Source: Parietaria judaica (Eukaryota; Streptophyta; Magnoliopsida; Rosales; Urticaceae). Taken from it: DNA of 64,000 nucleotides. Each line of letters begins with the position of its first letter. Position 1 is the stretch's first letter. The stretch lies in contig OX940863.1 in the NCBI GenBank assembly GCA_954871525.1, positions 43,572,501 through 43,636,500 on the forward strand. The letters run 5' to 3'. Shown piece by piece: positions 38,901 to 52,400 of this stretch. The position numbers were made by a program, and so were the translations under genes. The notes beneath the pieces were generated by a model. It worked only from the letters and a program-made list of their open reading frames with translations, did not search any database and had not been told where the DNA came from.

Positions 38901-40294
38901 ATATTTTAAACAAAAAATGAACTTCCAAATGCTAAATAATGTGTAATTGTATCACATTTACTTATTTTAATCCCTAAATAGCGAAGCACTATCTCGTAGT
39001 GTCTATATGAAGCCGTTAATGGGTTAAAATCTTTACCAAAAATTGTTAAAAATTGGTTTTTCTTGCGAGAGAAAATACGATCCGTTCTTGACGAAATTTG
39101 AGTTGCTAGACCTTCGTTAGGGTGGTATTGTTTTAAATTTGTTTAGTTTTGGCATTAAAATTTTTTGGAGCTCTCTTTAAACCCATTTCAACAATTAATG
39201 CGTGCTTAAAAAAACTGAGTCTTTTTCCCATTTTACGCGAAAGAACCCTAATTAAACGATATTTTAAACAAAAAATGAACTTCCAAATGCTAAACAATGT
39301 GTAATTGTATCACATTTACTTATTTTAATCCCTAAATAGCGAAACACTATCTCGTAGTTTCTATATGAAGCCGTTAATGGGTTAAAATCTTTACCGAAAA
39401 ATGTTAAAAATTGGATTTCTTGCGAGAGCAAATACGATCTGTTCTTGACGAAACTTGAGTTGCTAGACCTTCGTTAGTGTGGTATTGTTATAAATTGGTT
39501 TAGTTTTGGCATTAAAAGTTTTTGGAGCTCTCTTTAAACCCAGTTTCAACAATTAATGCGTGCTCCAAAAAAAACTGAGTCTTTTTCCCATTTTACGCGA
39601 AAGAACCCTAATTAAACGATATTTTAAACAAAAAATGAACTTCCAAATGCTAAACAATGTGTAATTGTAACACATTTACTTATTTTAATCCCTAAATAGC
39701 GAAGCACTATCTCGTAGTTTCTATATGAATCCGTTAACGGGTTAAAATCTTTACCGAAAAGTGTTAAAAATTGGTTTTCTTGCGAGAGAAAATACGATCC
39801 GTTCTAGTCGAAATTTGAGTTGCTAGACCTTCGTTAGTGTGGTATTGTTATAAATTGGTTTAGTTTTTGCATTAAAAGTTTTTGGAGCTCTCTTTAAACC
39901 CAGTTTCAACAATTAATGCGTGCTCCAAAAAAAACTGAGTCTTTTTCCCATTTTACGCGAAAGAACCCTAATTAAACGATATTTTAAACAAAAAATGAAC
40001 TTCCAAATGCTAAACAATGTGTAATTGTAACACATTTACTTATTTTAATCCCTAAATAGCGAAGCACTATCTCGTAGTTTCTATATGAAGCCGTTAATGG
40101 GTTAAAATCTTTACCGAAAAGTGTTAAAAATTGGTTTTCTTGCGAGAGAAAATACGATCCGTTCTAGACGAAATTTGAGTTGCTAGACCTTCGTTAGTGT
40201 GGTATTGTTATAAATTGGTTTAGTTTTGGCATTAAAAGTTTTTGGAGCTCTCGTTAAACCCAGTTTCAACAATTAATGCGTGCTCCAAAAAAAA
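35982..40294 (+). repeat. Domain 7: tetramer HG-J-K-L, about 1437 bp, three copies (N101-N112)
   Basis: Starts are 35982, 36341, 36701, 37062, 37420, 37779, 38139, 38499, 38857, 39215, 39575 and 39935. HG has TAAATAATG, GTAGTGTC, ACCAAAAATTG and a GTGCTTAAAAAA junction. J has GCGAAACAC, GAAAAATG, TTGGATTTC, GAGCAAAT and CGATCTGTTC. K has GTTAACGGG and TTCTAGTCG. L is close to the general consensus but ends GGGTGG with AAAATTTTTT. The CGATCTG marker recurs near 36564, 38003 and 39439. Units repeat every 1437-1438 bp. The last L (N112) departs at its end (GTGTGG, CTCTCGTTAAA), where the next domain begins. Confidence 0.88.
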
Positions 40295-43200
40295 CTGAGT
40301 CTTTTACCCATTTTGCGCGAAAGAACCCTAATTAAACGATATTTTAAACAAAAAATTAACTTCCAAATGCTAAAAAATGTGTAATTGTAACACATTTACT
40401 TATTTTAATCCCTAAATAGCGAAGCACTATCTCGTAGTTTCTATATGAATCCGTTAACGGGTTAAAATCTTTACCGAAAAGTGTTAAAAATTGGTTTTCT
40501 TGCGAGAGAAAATACGATCCGTTCTAGACGAAATTTGAGTTGCTAGATTTTCGGTAGTGTGGTATTGTTATAAATTGGTTCAGTTTTGGCATTAAAACTT
40601 TTTGGAGCTCTCTTTAAAACCAGTTTCAGCAATTAATGCGTGCTCCAAAAAAAACTGAGTCTTTTTCCCATTTTACGCGAAAGAACCGTAATTAAACGAT
40701 ATTTTAAACAAAAAATGAACTTCCAAATGCTAAACAATGTGTAATTGTAACACATTTACTTATTTTAATCCCTAAATAGCGAAGTACTATCTCGTAGTTT
40801 CTATATGAATCCGTTAACGGGTTAAAATCTTTACCGAAAAGTGTTAAAAATTGGTTTTCTTGCGAGAGAAAATACGATCCGTTCTAGACGAAATTTGAGT
40901 TGCTAGACCTTCGTTAGTGTGGTATTGTTATAAATTGGTTTAGTTTTGGCATTAAAAGTTTTTGGAGCTCTCTTTAAACCCAGTTTCAACAATTAATGCG
41001 TGCTCAAAAAAAAAAACTGAGTCTTTTTCCCATTTTACGCGAAAGAACCCTAATTAAACGATATTTTAAACAAAAAATGAACTTCCAAATGCTAAACAAT
41101 ATGTAATTGTACACATTTACTTATTTTAATCCCTAAATAGCAAAGCACTATCTCGTAGTTTCTATATGAAGCCGTTAATGGGTTAAAATCTTTACCGAAA
41201 TGTGTTAAAAATTGGTTTTCTTGCGAGAGAAAATACGATCCGTTCTAGATGAAATTTGAGTTGCTAGACCTTCGTTAGTGTGGCATTGTTATAAATTGGT
41301 TTAGTTTTGGCATTAAAAGTTTTTGGAGCTCTCGTTAAACCCAGTTTCAACAATTAATGCGTGCTAAAAAAAAAACTTAGTCTTTTTCCCATTTTACGCG
41401 AAAGAACCCTAATTAAATGATATTTTAAACAAAAAATGAACTTCCAAATGCTAAATAATGTGTAATTGTATCACATTTACTTATTTTAATCCCTAAATAG
41501 CGAAGCACTATCTCGTAGTGTCTATATGAAGCCGTTAATGGGTTAAAATCTTTACCAAAAATTGTTAAAAATTGGTTTTTATTGCGAGAGAAAATACGAT
41601 CCGTTCTTGACGAAATTTGAGTTGCTAGACCTTCGTTAGGGTGGTATTGTTTTAAATTGGTTTAGTTTTGGCATTAAAATTTTTTGGAGCTCTCTTTAAA
41701 CCCAGTTTCAACAATTAATGCGTGCTTAAAAAAACTGAGTCTTTTTCCCATTTTACGCGAAAGAACCCTAATTAAACGATATTTTAAACAAAAAATGAAC
41801 TTCCAAATGCTAAATAATGTGTAATTGTATCACATTTACTTATTTTAATCCCTAAATAGCGAAGCACTATCTCGTAGTGTCTATATGAAGCCGTTAATGG
41901 GTTAAAATCTTTACTGAAAAACTGTTAAAAATTGGTTTTCTTGCGAGAGCAAATACGATCCGTTCTTGACGAAATTTGAGTTGCTAGACCTTCGTTAGGG
42001 TTGTATTGTTATAAATTGGTTTAGTTTTGGCATTAAAAGTTTTTGGAGCTCTCTTTAAACCCAGTTTCAACAATTAATGCGTGCTCAAAAAAAAAAACTG
42101 AGTCTTTTTCCCATTTTACGCGAAAGAACCGTAATTAAACGATATTTTAAACAAAAAATGAACTTCCAAATGCTAAACAATGTGTAATTGTAACACATTT
42201 ACTTATTTTAATCCCTAAATAGCGAAGTACTATCTCGTAGTTTCTATATGAATACGTTAACGGGTTAAAATCTTTACCGAAAAGTGTTAAAAATTGGTTT
42301 TCTTGCGAGAGAAAATACGATTCGTTCTAGACGAAATTTGAGTTGCTAGACCTTCGTTAGTGTGGTATTGTTATAAATTGGTTTAGTTTTGGCATTAAAA
42401 GTTTTTGGAGCTCTCTTTAAACCAAGTTTCAACAATTAATGCGTGCTAAAAAAAAAAACTGAGTCTTTTTCCCATTTTACGCGAAAGAACCCTAATTAAA
42501 CGATATTTTAAACAAAAAATGAACTTCCAAATGCTAAACAATATGTAATTGTACACATTTACTTATTTTAATCCCTAAATAGCAAAGCACTATCTCGTAG
42601 TTTCTATATGAAGCCGTTAATGGGTTAAAATCTTTACCGAAAAGTGTTAAAAATTGGTTTTCTTGCGAGAGAAAATACGATCCGTTCTAGATGAAATTTG
42701 AGTTGCTAGATCTTCGTTAGTGTGGTATTGTTATAAATTGGTTTAGTTTTGGCATTAAAAGTTTTTGGAGCTCTCGTTAAACCCAGTTTCAACAATTAAT
42801 GCGTGCTCCAAAAAAAACGGAGTCTTTTTCCCATTTTGCGCGAAAGAACCCTAATTAAACGATATTTTAAACAAAAAATGAACTTCCAAATGCTAAACAA
42901 TGTGTAATTGTATCACATTTACTTATTTTAATCCCTAAATAGCGAAACACTATCTCGTAGTTTCTATATGAAGCCGTTAATGGGTTAAAATCTTTACCGA
43001 AAAGTGTTAAAAATTGGTTTTCTTACGAGAGAAAATACGATCCGTTCTAGACGAAATTTGAGTTGCTAGACCTTCGTTAGGGTGGTATTGTTTTAAATTG
43101 GTTTAGTTTTGGCATTAAAGTTTTTGGAGCTCTCGTTAAACCCAGTTTCAACAATTAATGCGTGCTCCAAAAAAAACTGAGTCTTTTTCCCATTTTACGC

Positions 43201-44975
43201 GAAAGAACCGTAATTAAACGATATTTTAAACAAAAAATGAACTTCCAAATGCTAAATAATGGGTAATTGTATCACATTTACTTATTTTAATCCCTAAATA
43301 GCGAAGCACTATCTCGTAGTGTCTATATGAAGCCGTTAATGGGTTAAAATCTTTACCAAAAATTGTTAAAAATTGGTTTTTCTTGCGAGAGAAAATACGA
43401 TCCGTTCTTGACGAAATTTGAGTTGCTAGACCTTCGTTAGGGTGGTATTGTTTTAAATTGGTTTAGTTTTGGCATTAAAATTTTTTGGAGCTCTCTTTAA
43501 ACCCAGTTTCAACAATTAATGCGTGCTTAAAAAAACTGAGTCTTTTTCCCATTTTACGCGAAAGAACCCTAATTAAACGATATTTTAAACAAAAAATGAA
43601 CTTCCAAATGCTAAATAATGTGTAATTGTATCACATTTACTTATTTTGATCCCTAAATAGCGAAGCACTATCTCGTAGTGTCTATATGAAGCCGTTAATG
43701 GGTTAAAATCTTTACTGAAAAACTGTTAAAAATTGGTTTTCTTGCGAGAGCAAATACGATCCGTTCTTGACGAAATTTGAGTTGCTAGACCTTCGTTAGG
43801 GTTGTATTGTTATAAATTGGTTTAGTTTTGGCATTAAAAGTTTTTGGAGCTCTCTTTAAACCCAGTTTCAACAATTAATGCGTGCTCCAAAAAAACTGAG
43901 TCTTTTTCCCATTTTACGCGAAAGAACCGTAATTAAACGATATTTTAAACAAAAAATGAACTTCCAAATGCTAAACAATGTGTAATTGTAACACATTTAC
44001 TTATTTTAACCCCTAAATAGCGAAGTACTATCTCGTAGTTTCTATATGAATCCGTTAACGGGTTAAAATCTTTACCGAAAAGTGTTAAAAATTGGTTTTC
44101 TTGCGAGAGAAAATACGATCCGTTCTAGACGAAATTTGAGTTGCTAGACCTTCGTTAGTGTGGTATTGTTATAAATTGGTTTAGTTTTGGCATTAAAAGT
44201 TTTTGGAGCTCTCTTTAAACCAAGTTTCAACAATTAATGCGTGCTCAAAAAAAAAACTGAGTCTTTTTCCCATTTTACGCGAAAGAACCCTAATTAAACG
44301 ATATTTTAAACAAAAAATGAACTTCCAAATGCTAAACAATATGTAATTGTACACATTTACTTATTTTAATCCCTAAATAGCAAAGCACTATCTCGTAGTT
44401 TCTATATGAAGCCGTTAATGGGTTAAAATCTTTACCGAAAAGTGTTAAAAATTGGTTTTCTTGCGAGAGAAAATACGATCCGTTCTAGATGAAATTTGAG
44501 TTGCTAGACCTTCGTTAGTGTGGTATTGTTATAAATTGGTTTAGTTTTGGCATTAAAAGTTTTTGGAGCTCTCGTTAAACCCAGTTTCAACAATTAATGC
44601 GTGCTCCAAAAAAAACTGAGTCTTTTTCCCATTTTGCGCGAAAGAACCCTAATTAAACGATATTTTAAACAAAAAATGAACTTCCAAATGCTAAACAATG
44701 TGTAATTGTAACACATTTACTTATTTTAACCCCTAAATAGCGAAGTACTATCTCGTAGTTTCTATATGAATCCGTTAACGGGTTAAAATCTTTACCGAAA
44801 AGTGTTAAAAATTGGTTTTCTTGCGAGAGAAAATACGATCCGTTCTAGACGAAATTTGAGTTGCTAGACCTTCGTTAGGGTGGTATTGTTTTAAATTGGT
44901 TTAGTTTTGGCATTAAAAGTTTTTGGAGCTCTCGTTAAACCCAGTTTCAACAATTAATGCGTGCTCCAAAAAAAA
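40295..44975 (+). repeat. Domain 8: degenerate mosaic of 4- and 5-monomer units (N113-N125)
   Basis: Starts are 40295, 40655, 41017, 41376, 41735, 42098, 42459, 42818, 43177, 43536, 43896, 44257 and 44616. After the divergent N113 the order is K'-P4-G'-H', then K'-P4-X-G'-H', then K'-P4-X. K' has AACCGTAATT, GAAGTAC and GTTAACGGG. P4 has CAATATG, GCAAAGC, TAGATG and CTCTCGTTAAA. G' has ACCAAAAATTG, and H' has ACTGAAAAACTG. The three P4 copies share a one-base loss giving TTGTACACA. X monomers (N120, N125) start GCGCG and end like P2. N121 and N125 look chimeric. K' to K' spacing is 1443 and then 1798 bp. This looks like the source from which the neighbouring pentamer crystallised. Confidence 0.75.
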
Positions 44976-45695
44976 CTGAGTCTTTTTCCCATTTTACACG
45001 AAAGAACCCTAATTAAATGATATTTTAAACAAAAAATGAACTTGCAAATGCTAAACAATGTGTAATTGTATCACATTTACTTATTTTAATCCCTAAATAG
45101 CAAAGCACTATCTTGTAGTTTCTATATGAAGCCGTTAATGGGTTAAAATCTTTAACGAAAAGTGTTAAAAATTGGTGTTTCTTGCGAGAGAAAATACGAT
45201 CCGTTCTTGACGAAATTTGAGTTGCTAGACCTTCGTTAGGGTGGTATTGTTTTAAATTGGTTTAGTTTTGGCATTAAAAGTTTTTGGAGCTCTCTTTAAA
45301 CCCAGTTTCAACAATTAATGCGTGCTCCAAAAAAAACTGAGTCTTTTTCCCATTTTGCGCGAAAGAAACCTAATTAAACGATATTTTAAACAAAAAATGA
45401 ACTTCCAAATGCTAAACAATGTGTAATTGTAACACATTTACTTATTTTAATCCCTAAATAGCGAAGAACTATCTCGTAGTTTCTATATGAAGCCGTTAAT
45501 GGGTTAAAATCTTTACCGAAAAGTGTTAAAAATTGGTTTTCTTGCAAGAGAAAATACGATACGTTCTAGACGAAATTTGAGTTGCTAGACCTTCGTTAGG
45601 GTGGTATTGTTTTAAATTGGTTTAGTTTTGGCATTAAAGTTTTTGGAGCTCTCGTTAAACCCAGTTTCAACAATTAATGCGTGCTCCAAAAAAAA

Positions 45696-46413
45696 CTGAG
45701 TCTTTTTCCCATTTTACGCGAAAGAACCCTAATTAAACGATATTTTAAACAAAAAATGAACTTCCAAATGCTAAATAATGTGTAATTGTATCACATTTAC
45801 TTATTTTAATCCCTAAATAGCGAAGCACTATCTCGTAGTGTCTATATGAAGCCGTTAATGGGTTAAAATCTTTACCAAAAATTGTTAAAAATTGGTTTTT
45901 CTTGCGAGAGAAAATACGATCCGTTCTTGACGAAATTTGAGTTGCTAGACCTTCGTTAGGGTGGTATTGTTTTAAATTGGTTTAGTTTTGGCATTAAAAT
46001 TTTTTGGAGCTCTCTTTAAACCCAGTTTCAACAATTAATGCGTGCTTAAAAAAACTGAGTCTTTTTCCCATTTTACGCGAAAGAACCCTAATTAAATGAT
46101 ATTTTAAACAAAAAATGAACTTCCAAATGCTAAATAATGTGTAATTGTATCACATTTACTTATTTTAATCCCTAAATAGCGAAGAACTATCTCGTAGTTT
46201 CTATATGAAGCCGTTAATGGGTTAAAATCTTTACCGAAAAGTGTTAAAAATTGGTTTTCTTGCGAGAGAAAATACGATACGTTCTAGACGAAATTTGAGT
46301 TGCTAGACCTTCGTTAGGGTGGTATTGTTTTAAATTGGTTTAGTTTTGGCATTAAAGTTTTTGGAGCTCTCGTTAAACCCAGTTTCAACAATTAATGCGT
46401 GCTCCAAAAAAAA
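45696..46413 (+). repeat. Two extra monomers (G' and H'/P2 chimera) within the first pentamer unit
   Basis: Between P1-P2 (44976-45695) and P3-P4-P5 (46414-47494) lie N128, a G' monomer (TAAATAATG, GTAGTGTC, ACCAAAAATTG, TTCTTGACG), and N129. N129 starts like G or H (AAATGATA, TAAATAATG, TGTATCAC). It becomes P2 from GAAGAAC onward (CGATACG, TTAAAGTTTTT, CTCTCGTTAAA). The pair makes the first P1-to-P1 step 2519 bp instead of 1801. A similar G'-H'/P2 pairing returns in the tetramer at 60826-61544. Confidence 0.82.
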
Positions 46414-49400
46414 CTGAGTCTTTTTCCCATTTTACGCGAAAGAACCCTAATTAAACGATATTTTAAACAAAAAATGAACTTCCAAATGCTAAACAATGTG
46501 TAATTGTAACACATTTACTTATTTTAATCCCTAAATAGCGAAGCACTATCTCGTAGTTTCTATATGAATCCGTTAACGGGTTAAAATCTTTACCGAAAAG
46601 TTTTAAAAATTGGTTTTCTTGCGAGAGAAAATACGATCCGTTCTAGTCGAAATTTGAGTTGCTAGACCTTCGTTAGTGTGGTATTGTTATAAATTGGTTT
46701 AGGTTTGGCATTAAAAGTTTTTGGAGCTCTCTTTAAACCCAGTTTCAACAATTAATGCGTGCTCAAAAAAAAAACTGAGTCTTTTTCCCATTTTACGCGA
46801 AAGAACCCTAATTAAACGATATTTTAAACAAAAAATGAACTTCCAAATGCTAAACAATATGTAATTGTAACACATTTACTTATTTTAATCCCTAAATAGC
46901 AAAGCACTATCTCGTAGTTTCTATATGAAGCCGTTAATGGGTTAAAATCTTTACCGAAAAGTGTTAAAAATTGGTTTTCTTGCGAGAGAAAATACGATCC
47001 GTTCTAGATGAAATTTGAGTTGCTAGACCTTCGTTAGTGTGGTATTGTTATAAATTGGTTTAGTTTTGGCATTAAAAGTTTTTGGAGCTCTCGTTAAACC
47101 CAGTTTCAACAATTAATGCGTGCTCCAAAAAAAACTGAGTCTTTTTCCCATTTTGCGCGAAAGAACCCTAATTAAACGATATTTTAAACAAAAAATGAAC
47201 TTCCAAATGCTAAACAATGTGTAATTGTATCACATTTACTTATTTTAATCCCTAAATAGCGAAACACTATCTCGTAGTTTCTATATGAACCCGTTAATGG
47301 GTTAAAATCTTTACCGAAAAATGTTAAAAATTGGATTTCTTGCGAGAGCAAATACGATCCGTTCTTGACGAAATTTGAGTTGCTAGACCTTCGTTAGGGT
47401 GGTATTGTTATAAATTGGTTTAGTTTTGGCATTAAAAGTTTTTGGAGCTCTCTTTAAACCCAGTTTCAACAATTAATGCGTGCTCAAAAAAAAACTGAGT
47501 CTTTTTCCCATTTTACACGAAAGAACCCTAATTAAATGATATTTTAAACAAAAAATGAACTTGCAAATGCTAAACAATGTGTAATTGTATCACATTTACT
47601 TATTTTAATCCCTAAATAGCAAAGCACTATCTTGTAGTTTCTATATGAAGCCGTTAATGGGTTAAAATCTTTAACGAAAAGTGTTAAAAATTGGTGTTTC
47701 TTGCGAGAGAAAATACGATCCGTTCTTGACGAAATTTGAGTTGCTAGACCTTCGTTAGGGTGGTATTGTTTTAAATTGGTTTAGTTTTGGCATTAAAAGT
47801 TTTTGGAGCTCTCTTTAAACCCAGTTTCAACAATTAATGCGTGCTCCAAAAAAAACTGAGTCTTTTTCCCATTTTGCGCGAAAGAAACCTAATTAAACGA
47901 TATTTTAAACAAAAAATGAACTTCCAAATGCTAAACAATGTGTAATTGTAACACATTTACTTATTTTAATCCCTAAATAGCGAAGAACTATCTCGTAGTT
48001 TCTATATGAAGCCGTTAATGGGTTAAAATCTTTACCGAAAAGTGTTAAAAATTGGTTTTCTTGCGAGAGAAAATACGATACGTTCTAGACGAAATTTGAG
48101 TTGCTAGACCTTCGTTAGGGTGGTATTGTTTTAAATTGGTTTAGTTTTGGCATTAAAGTTTTTGGAGCTCTCGTTAAACCCAGTTTCAACAATTAATGCG
48201 TGCTCCAAAAAAAACTGAGTCTTTTTCCCATTTTACGCGAAAGAACCCTAATTAAACGATATTTTAAACAAAAAATGAACTTCCAAATGCTAAACAATGT
48301 GTAATTGGAACACATTTACTTATTTTAATCCCTAAATAGCGAAGCACTATCTCGTAGTTTCTATATGAATCCGTTAACGGGTTAAAATCTTTACCGAAAA
48401 GTTTTAAAAATTGGTTTTCTTGCGAGAGAAAATACGATCCGTTCTAGTAGAAATTTGAGTTGCTAAACCTTCGTTAGTGTGGTATTGTTATAAATTGGTT
48501 TAGTTTTGGCAATAAAAGTTTTTGGAGCTCTCTTTAAACCCAGTTTCAACAATTAATGCGTGCTCAAAAAAAAAACTGAGTCTTTTTCCCATTTTACGCG
48601 AAAGAACCCTAATTAAACGATATTTTAAACAAAAAATGAACTTCCAAATGCTAAACAATATGTAATTGTAACACATTTACTTATTTTAATCCCTAAATAG
48701 CAAAGCACTATCTCGTAGTTTCTATATGAAGCCGTTAATGGGTTAAAATCTTTACCGAAAAGTGTTAAAAATTGGTTTTCTTGCGAGAGAAAATACGATC
48801 CGTTCTAGATGAAATTTGAGTTGCTAGACCTTCGTTAGTGTGGTATTGTTATAAATTGGTTTAGTTTTGGCATTAAAAGTTTTTGGAGCTCTCGTTAAAC
48901 CCAGTTTCAACAATTAATGCGTGCTCCAAAAAAAACTGAGTCTTTTTCCCATTTTGCGCGAAAGAACCCTAATTAAAAGATATTTTAAACAAAAAATGAA
49001 CTTCCAAATGCTAAACAATGTGTAATTGTATCACATTTACTTATTTTAATCCCTAAATAGCGAAACACTATCTCGTAGTTTCTATATGAAGCCGTTAATG
49101 GGTTAAAATCTTTACCGAAAAATGTTAAAAATTGGATTTCTTGCGAGAGCAAATACGATCCGTTCTTGACGAAATTTGAGTTGCTAGACCTTCGTTAGGG
49201 TGGTATTGTTATAAATTTGTTTAGTTTTGGCATTAAAAGTTTTTGGAGCTCTCTTTAAACCCAGTTTCAACAATTAATGCGTGCTCCAAAAAAAACTGAG
49301 TCTTTTTCCCATTTTACACGAAAGAACCCTAATTAAATGATATTTTAAACAAAAAATGAACTTGCAAATGCTAAACAATGTGTAATTGTATCACATTTAC

Positions 49401-52400
49401 TTATTTTAATCCCTAAATAGCAAAGCACTATCTTGTAGTTTCTATATGAAGCCGTTAATGGGTTAAAATCTTTAACGAAAAGTGTTAAAAATTGGTGTTT
49501 CTTGCGAGAGAAAATACGATCCGTTCTTGACGAAATTTGAGTTGCTAGACCTTCGTTAGGGTGGTATTGTTTTAAATTGGTTTAGGTTTGGCATTAAAAG
49601 TTTTTGGAGCTCTCTTTAAACCCAGTTTCAACAATTAATGCGTGCTCCAAAAAAAACTGAGTCTTTTTCCCATTTTGCGCGAAAGAAACCTAATTAAACG
49701 ATATTTTAAGCAAAAAATGAACTTCCAAATGCTAAACAATGTGTAATTGTAACACATTTACTTATTTTAATCCCTAAATAGCGAAGAACTATCTCGTAGT
49801 TTCTATATGAAGCCGTTAATGGGTTAAAATCTTTACCGAAAAGTGTTAAAAATTGGTTTTCTTGCGAGAGAAAATACGATACGTTCTAGACGAAATTTGA
49901 GTTGCTAGACCTTCGTTAGGGTGGTATTGTTTTAAATTGGTTTAGTTTTGGCATTAAAGTTTTTGGAGCTCTCGTTAAACCCAGTTTCAACAATTAATGC
50001 GTGCTCCAAAAAAAAACTGAGTCTTTTTCCCATTTTACGCGAAAGAACCCTAATTAAACGATATTTTAAACAAAAAATGAACTTCCAAATGCTAAACAAT
50101 GTGTAATTGGAACACATTTACTTATTTTAATCCCTAAATAGCGAAGCACTATCTCGTAGTTTCTATATGAATCCGTTAACGGGTTAAAATCTTTACCGAA
50201 AAGTTTTAAAAATTGGTTTTCTTGCGAGAGAAAATACGATCCGTTCTAGTAGAAATTTGAGTTGCTAAACCTTCGTTAGTGTGGTATTGTTATAAATTGG
50301 TTTAGTTTTGGCATTAAAAGTTTTTGGAGCTCTCTTTAAACCCAGTTTCAACAATTAATGCGTGCTCAAAAAAAAAACTGAGTCTTTTTCCCATTTTACG
50401 CGAAAGAACCCTAATTAAACGATATTTTAAACAAAAAATGAACTTCCAAATGCTAAACAATATGTAATTGTAACACATTTACTTATTTTAATCCCTAAAT
50501 AGCAAAGCACTATCTCGTAGTTTCTATATGAAGCCGTTAATGGGTTAAAATCTTTACCGAAAAGTGTTAAAAATTGGTTTTCTTGCGAGAGAAAATACGA
50601 TCCGTTCTAGATGAAATTTGAGTTGCTAGACCTTCGTTAGTGTGGTATTGTTATAAATTGGTTTAGTTTTGGCATTAAAAGTTTTTGGAGCTCTCGTTAA
50701 ACCCAGTTTCAACAATTAATGCGTGCTCCAAAAAAAACTGAGTCTTTTTCCCATTTTGCGCGAAAGAACCCTAATTAAACGATATTTTAAACAAAAAATG
50801 AACTTCCAAATGCTAAACAATGTGTAATTGTATCACATTTACTTATTTTAATCCCTAAATAGCGAAACACTATCTCGTAGTTTCTATATGAAGCCGTTAA
50901 TGGGTTAAAATCTTTACCGAAAAATGTTAAAAATTGGATTTCTTGCGAGAGCAAATACGATCCGTTCTTGACGAAATTTGAGTTGCTAGACCTTCGTTAG
51001 GGTGGTATTGTTATAAATTTGTTTAGTTTTGGCATTAAAAGTTTTTGGAGCTCTCTTTAAACCCAGTTTCAACAATTAATGCGTGCTCCAAAAAAAACTG
51101 AGTCTTTTTCCCATTTTACACGAAAGAACCCTAATTAAATGATATTTTAAACAAAAAATGAACTTGCAAATGCTAAACAATGTGTAATTGTATCACATTT
51201 ACTTATTTTAATCCCTAAATAGCAAAGCACTATCTTGTAGTTTCTATATGAAGCCGTTAATGGGTTAAAATCTTTAACGAAAAGTGTTAAAAATTGGTGT
51301 TTCTTGCGAGAGAAAATACGATCCGTTCTTGACGAAATTTGAGTTGCTAGACCTTCGTTAGGGTGGTATTGTTTTAAATTGGTTTAGGTTTGGCATTAAA
51401 AGTTTTTGGAGATCTCTTTAAACCCAGTTTCAACAATTAATGCGTGCTCCAAAAAAAACTGAGTCTTTTTCCCATTTTGCGCGAAAGAAACCTAATTAAA
51501 CGATATTTTAAGCAAAAAATGAACTTCCAAATGCTAAACAATGTGTAATTGTAACACATTTACTTATTTTAATCCCTAAATAGCGAAGAACTATCTCGTA
51601 GTTTCTATATGAAGCCGTTAATGGGTTAAAATCTTTACCGAAAAGTGTTAAAAATTGGTTTTCTTGCGAGAGAAAATACGATACGTTCTAGACGAAATTT
51701 GAGTTGCTAGACCTTCGTTAGGGTGGTATTGTTTTAAATTGGTTTAGTTTTGGCATTAAAGTTTTTGGACCTCTCGTTAAACCCAGTTTCAACAATTAAT
51801 GCGTGCTCCAAAAAAAACTGAGTCTTTTTCCCATTTTACGCGAAAGAACCCTAATTAAACGATATTTTAAACAAAAAATGAACTTCCAAATGCTAAACAA
51901 TGTGTAATTGTAACACATTTACTTATTTTAATCCCTAAATAGCGAAGCACTATCTCGTAGTTTCTATATGAATCCGTTAACGGGTTAAAATCTTTACCGA
52001 AAAGTTTTAAAAATTGGTTTTCTTGCGAGAGAAAATACGATCCGTTCTAGTCGAAATTGTAGTTGCTAGACCTTCGTTAGTTTGGTATTATTATAAATTG
52101 GGTTAGTTTTGGCATTAAAAGTTTTTGGAGCTCTCTTAAAACGCAGTTTCAACAATTAATGCGTGCTCAAAAAAAAAACTGAGTCTTTTTCCCATTTTAC
52201 GCGAAAGAACCCTAATTAAACGATATTTTAAACAAAAAATGAACTTCCAAATGCTAAACAATATGTAATTGTAACACATTTACTTATTTTAATCCCTAAA
52301 TAGCAAAGCACTATCTCGTAGTTTCTATATGAAGCCGTTAATGGGTTAAAATCTTTACCGAAAAGTGTTAAAAATTGGTTTTCTTGCGAGAGAAAATACG

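Noticed and set aside
49932..50117. Minus-strand open frame of 61 codons
   Set aside because: It results from a longer junction A-tract and a one-base loss in CATTAAAG, which shift frames past the usual stops. Same repeat, no coding signal.
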